Assembly (NCBI GenBank): GCA_020061995.1
Contig: JAGUXE010000219.1
Span: 1 to 14,708 of the forward strand
Origin: Ignavibacteriales bacterium
GTDB taxonomy: Bacteria > Bacteroidota > Ignavibacteria > Ignavibacteriales > Ignavibacteriaceae
Reading direction: 5' to 3'
DNA: 14,708 nucleotides
The notes under the pieces were generated by a model. That model was not told where the DNA came from and ran no database searches. It was given only the letters and a program-made list of their open reading frames with translations. Below, piece after piece: positions 14,328 through 14,708 of this stretch. The number at the start of each line of letters is the position of its first letter. Position 1 is the stretch's first letter. The translations under genes were made by a program, and so were the position numbers.

Positions 14328-14708
14328 GTGAAATTTTTAGTATTCGTTTTAGCAACTTTAATATTTTCAAATAGTCCAGGGAAAGATAAAGGGCATCTCG
14401 TTATAATCGGAGGTGGAAAACGCCCGATTTATGTGATGGAAAAAATCATCGAATTAGCGGGGCATGGTAAAATACTTGTAATTCCAAATGCAAGCTCTGA
14501 ACCACTCGAAACGGCTACTGAACAAGTAAGTCAACTTTCTAAATTGGGCGCCGATGCTGATTTTATTATGTTTGATAAAATTAATGCTGATTCTGATTCT
14601 ATCCTTAATAAAACTCAAAATGTAACGGGAATTTTTTTCTCCGGTGGTGATCAAAGTGAATTAACCGCTGATTTACTTGGAACAAAATTGTTAGATCGAA
14701 TCAAAGAA
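14328..14708 (+). CDS. Secreted S51 family peptidase (cyanophycinase-like), C-terminus cut by window edge
   Basis: An open frame of 127 codons runs to the right edge with no stop. After a short hydrophobic signal (about residues 2-14, FLVFVLATLIFS), the family pattern is visible: GHLVIIGGGKRP (22-33), ILVIPNASSEPLE (50-62) and IFFSGGDQSEL near the C-terminal end of the visible part, corresponding to the GGxQ motif of cyanophycinases. The catalytic Ser, normally in a following GTSAGA segment, lies outside the window. S51 enzymes cleave beta-aspartyl or Asp-containing peptides. The GTG at 14328 is preferred because AGAGGA (14313-14318) lies nine bases before it; an in-frame TTG at 14322 is too close to that site. 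Confidence 0.78.
   Translation, partial: MKFLVFVLATLIFSNSPGKDKGHLVIIGGGKRPIYVMEKIIELAGHGKILVIPNASSEPLETATEQVSQLSKLGADADFIMFDKINADSDSILNKTQNVTGIFFSGGDQSELTADLLGTKLLDRIKE

Noticed and set aside
1..14708. Mobile element, CRISPR, tRNA, rRNA or riboswitch
   Set aside because: No transposase or integrase frame, no regularly spaced repeats and no recognisable structured RNA were seen. Gaps between genes are all under about 150 bases.

Overview
The window is an AT-rich, gene-dense bacterial segment with ordinary chromosomal architecture. It holds 16 protein genes, two of them cut by the window edges. I see no tRNA, rRNA, CRISPR array, insertion sequence or phage gene. No gap between genes exceeds about 150 bases. 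The gene families (Tat-dependent DUF362 protein, Blc-type lipocalin, GbsR/MarR-like regulator, small lipoproteins, DUF6249-like protein, ECF sigma with a short zinc anti-sigma) suggest a Gram-negative member of the Bacteroidota/Chlorobiota/Ignavibacteriota group, with Ignavibacteria-like bacteria my best guess. This placement is inferred from gene content and base composition, not from a marker gene.

Left part (1-2901). A minus-strand pair encodes a Tat-exported DUF362 protein and a NapH-like membrane polyferredoxin that runs off the left edge. Divergent from it lies a two-gene unit: a small multi-pass membrane protein resembling ECF-transporter S components, overlapped by a lipocalin lipoprotein that starts at TTG.

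Centre (2990-11510). A GbsR/MarR-like regulator is followed by seven co-oriented genes: FabG-like short-chain reductase, KASIII-like enzyme with a non-standard active site, sodium:solute symporter, acyl-CoA synthetase, small lipoprotein, outer-membrane beta-barrel, and an alpha/beta hydrolase with a lipobox. Nearly identical palindromes (TTTGAAAtwTTTCAAA) lie just before the regulator gene and just before the first enzyme gene, so the regulator probably controls itself and the cluster. Together the genes read as an envelope-to-cytoplasm route: outer-membrane entry, ester cleavage, sodium-driven uptake, CoA activation, then carbon-carbon and redox chemistry on the acyl-CoA. The substrate is unknown. 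A strong hairpin plus T-run splits the cluster before the beta-barrel gene and may set the ratio of surface to cytoplasmic proteins.

Right part (11519-14708). A hairpin terminator separates the cluster from a convergent DUF6249-like membrane protein gene. That gene is divergent from an ECF sigma factor gene overlapping its anti-sigma gene. The divergent spacer contains two mirror-image copies of TGTAAC-N18-GTCTTAA, one per direction with identical spacing, which look like promoters read by this sigma factor. The copy in front of the sigma gene would give a nearly leaderless mRNA. The window ends with an M20 peptidase of the PepT-like type and the start of a secreted S51 (cyanophycinase-like) peptidase, probably one transcription unit.
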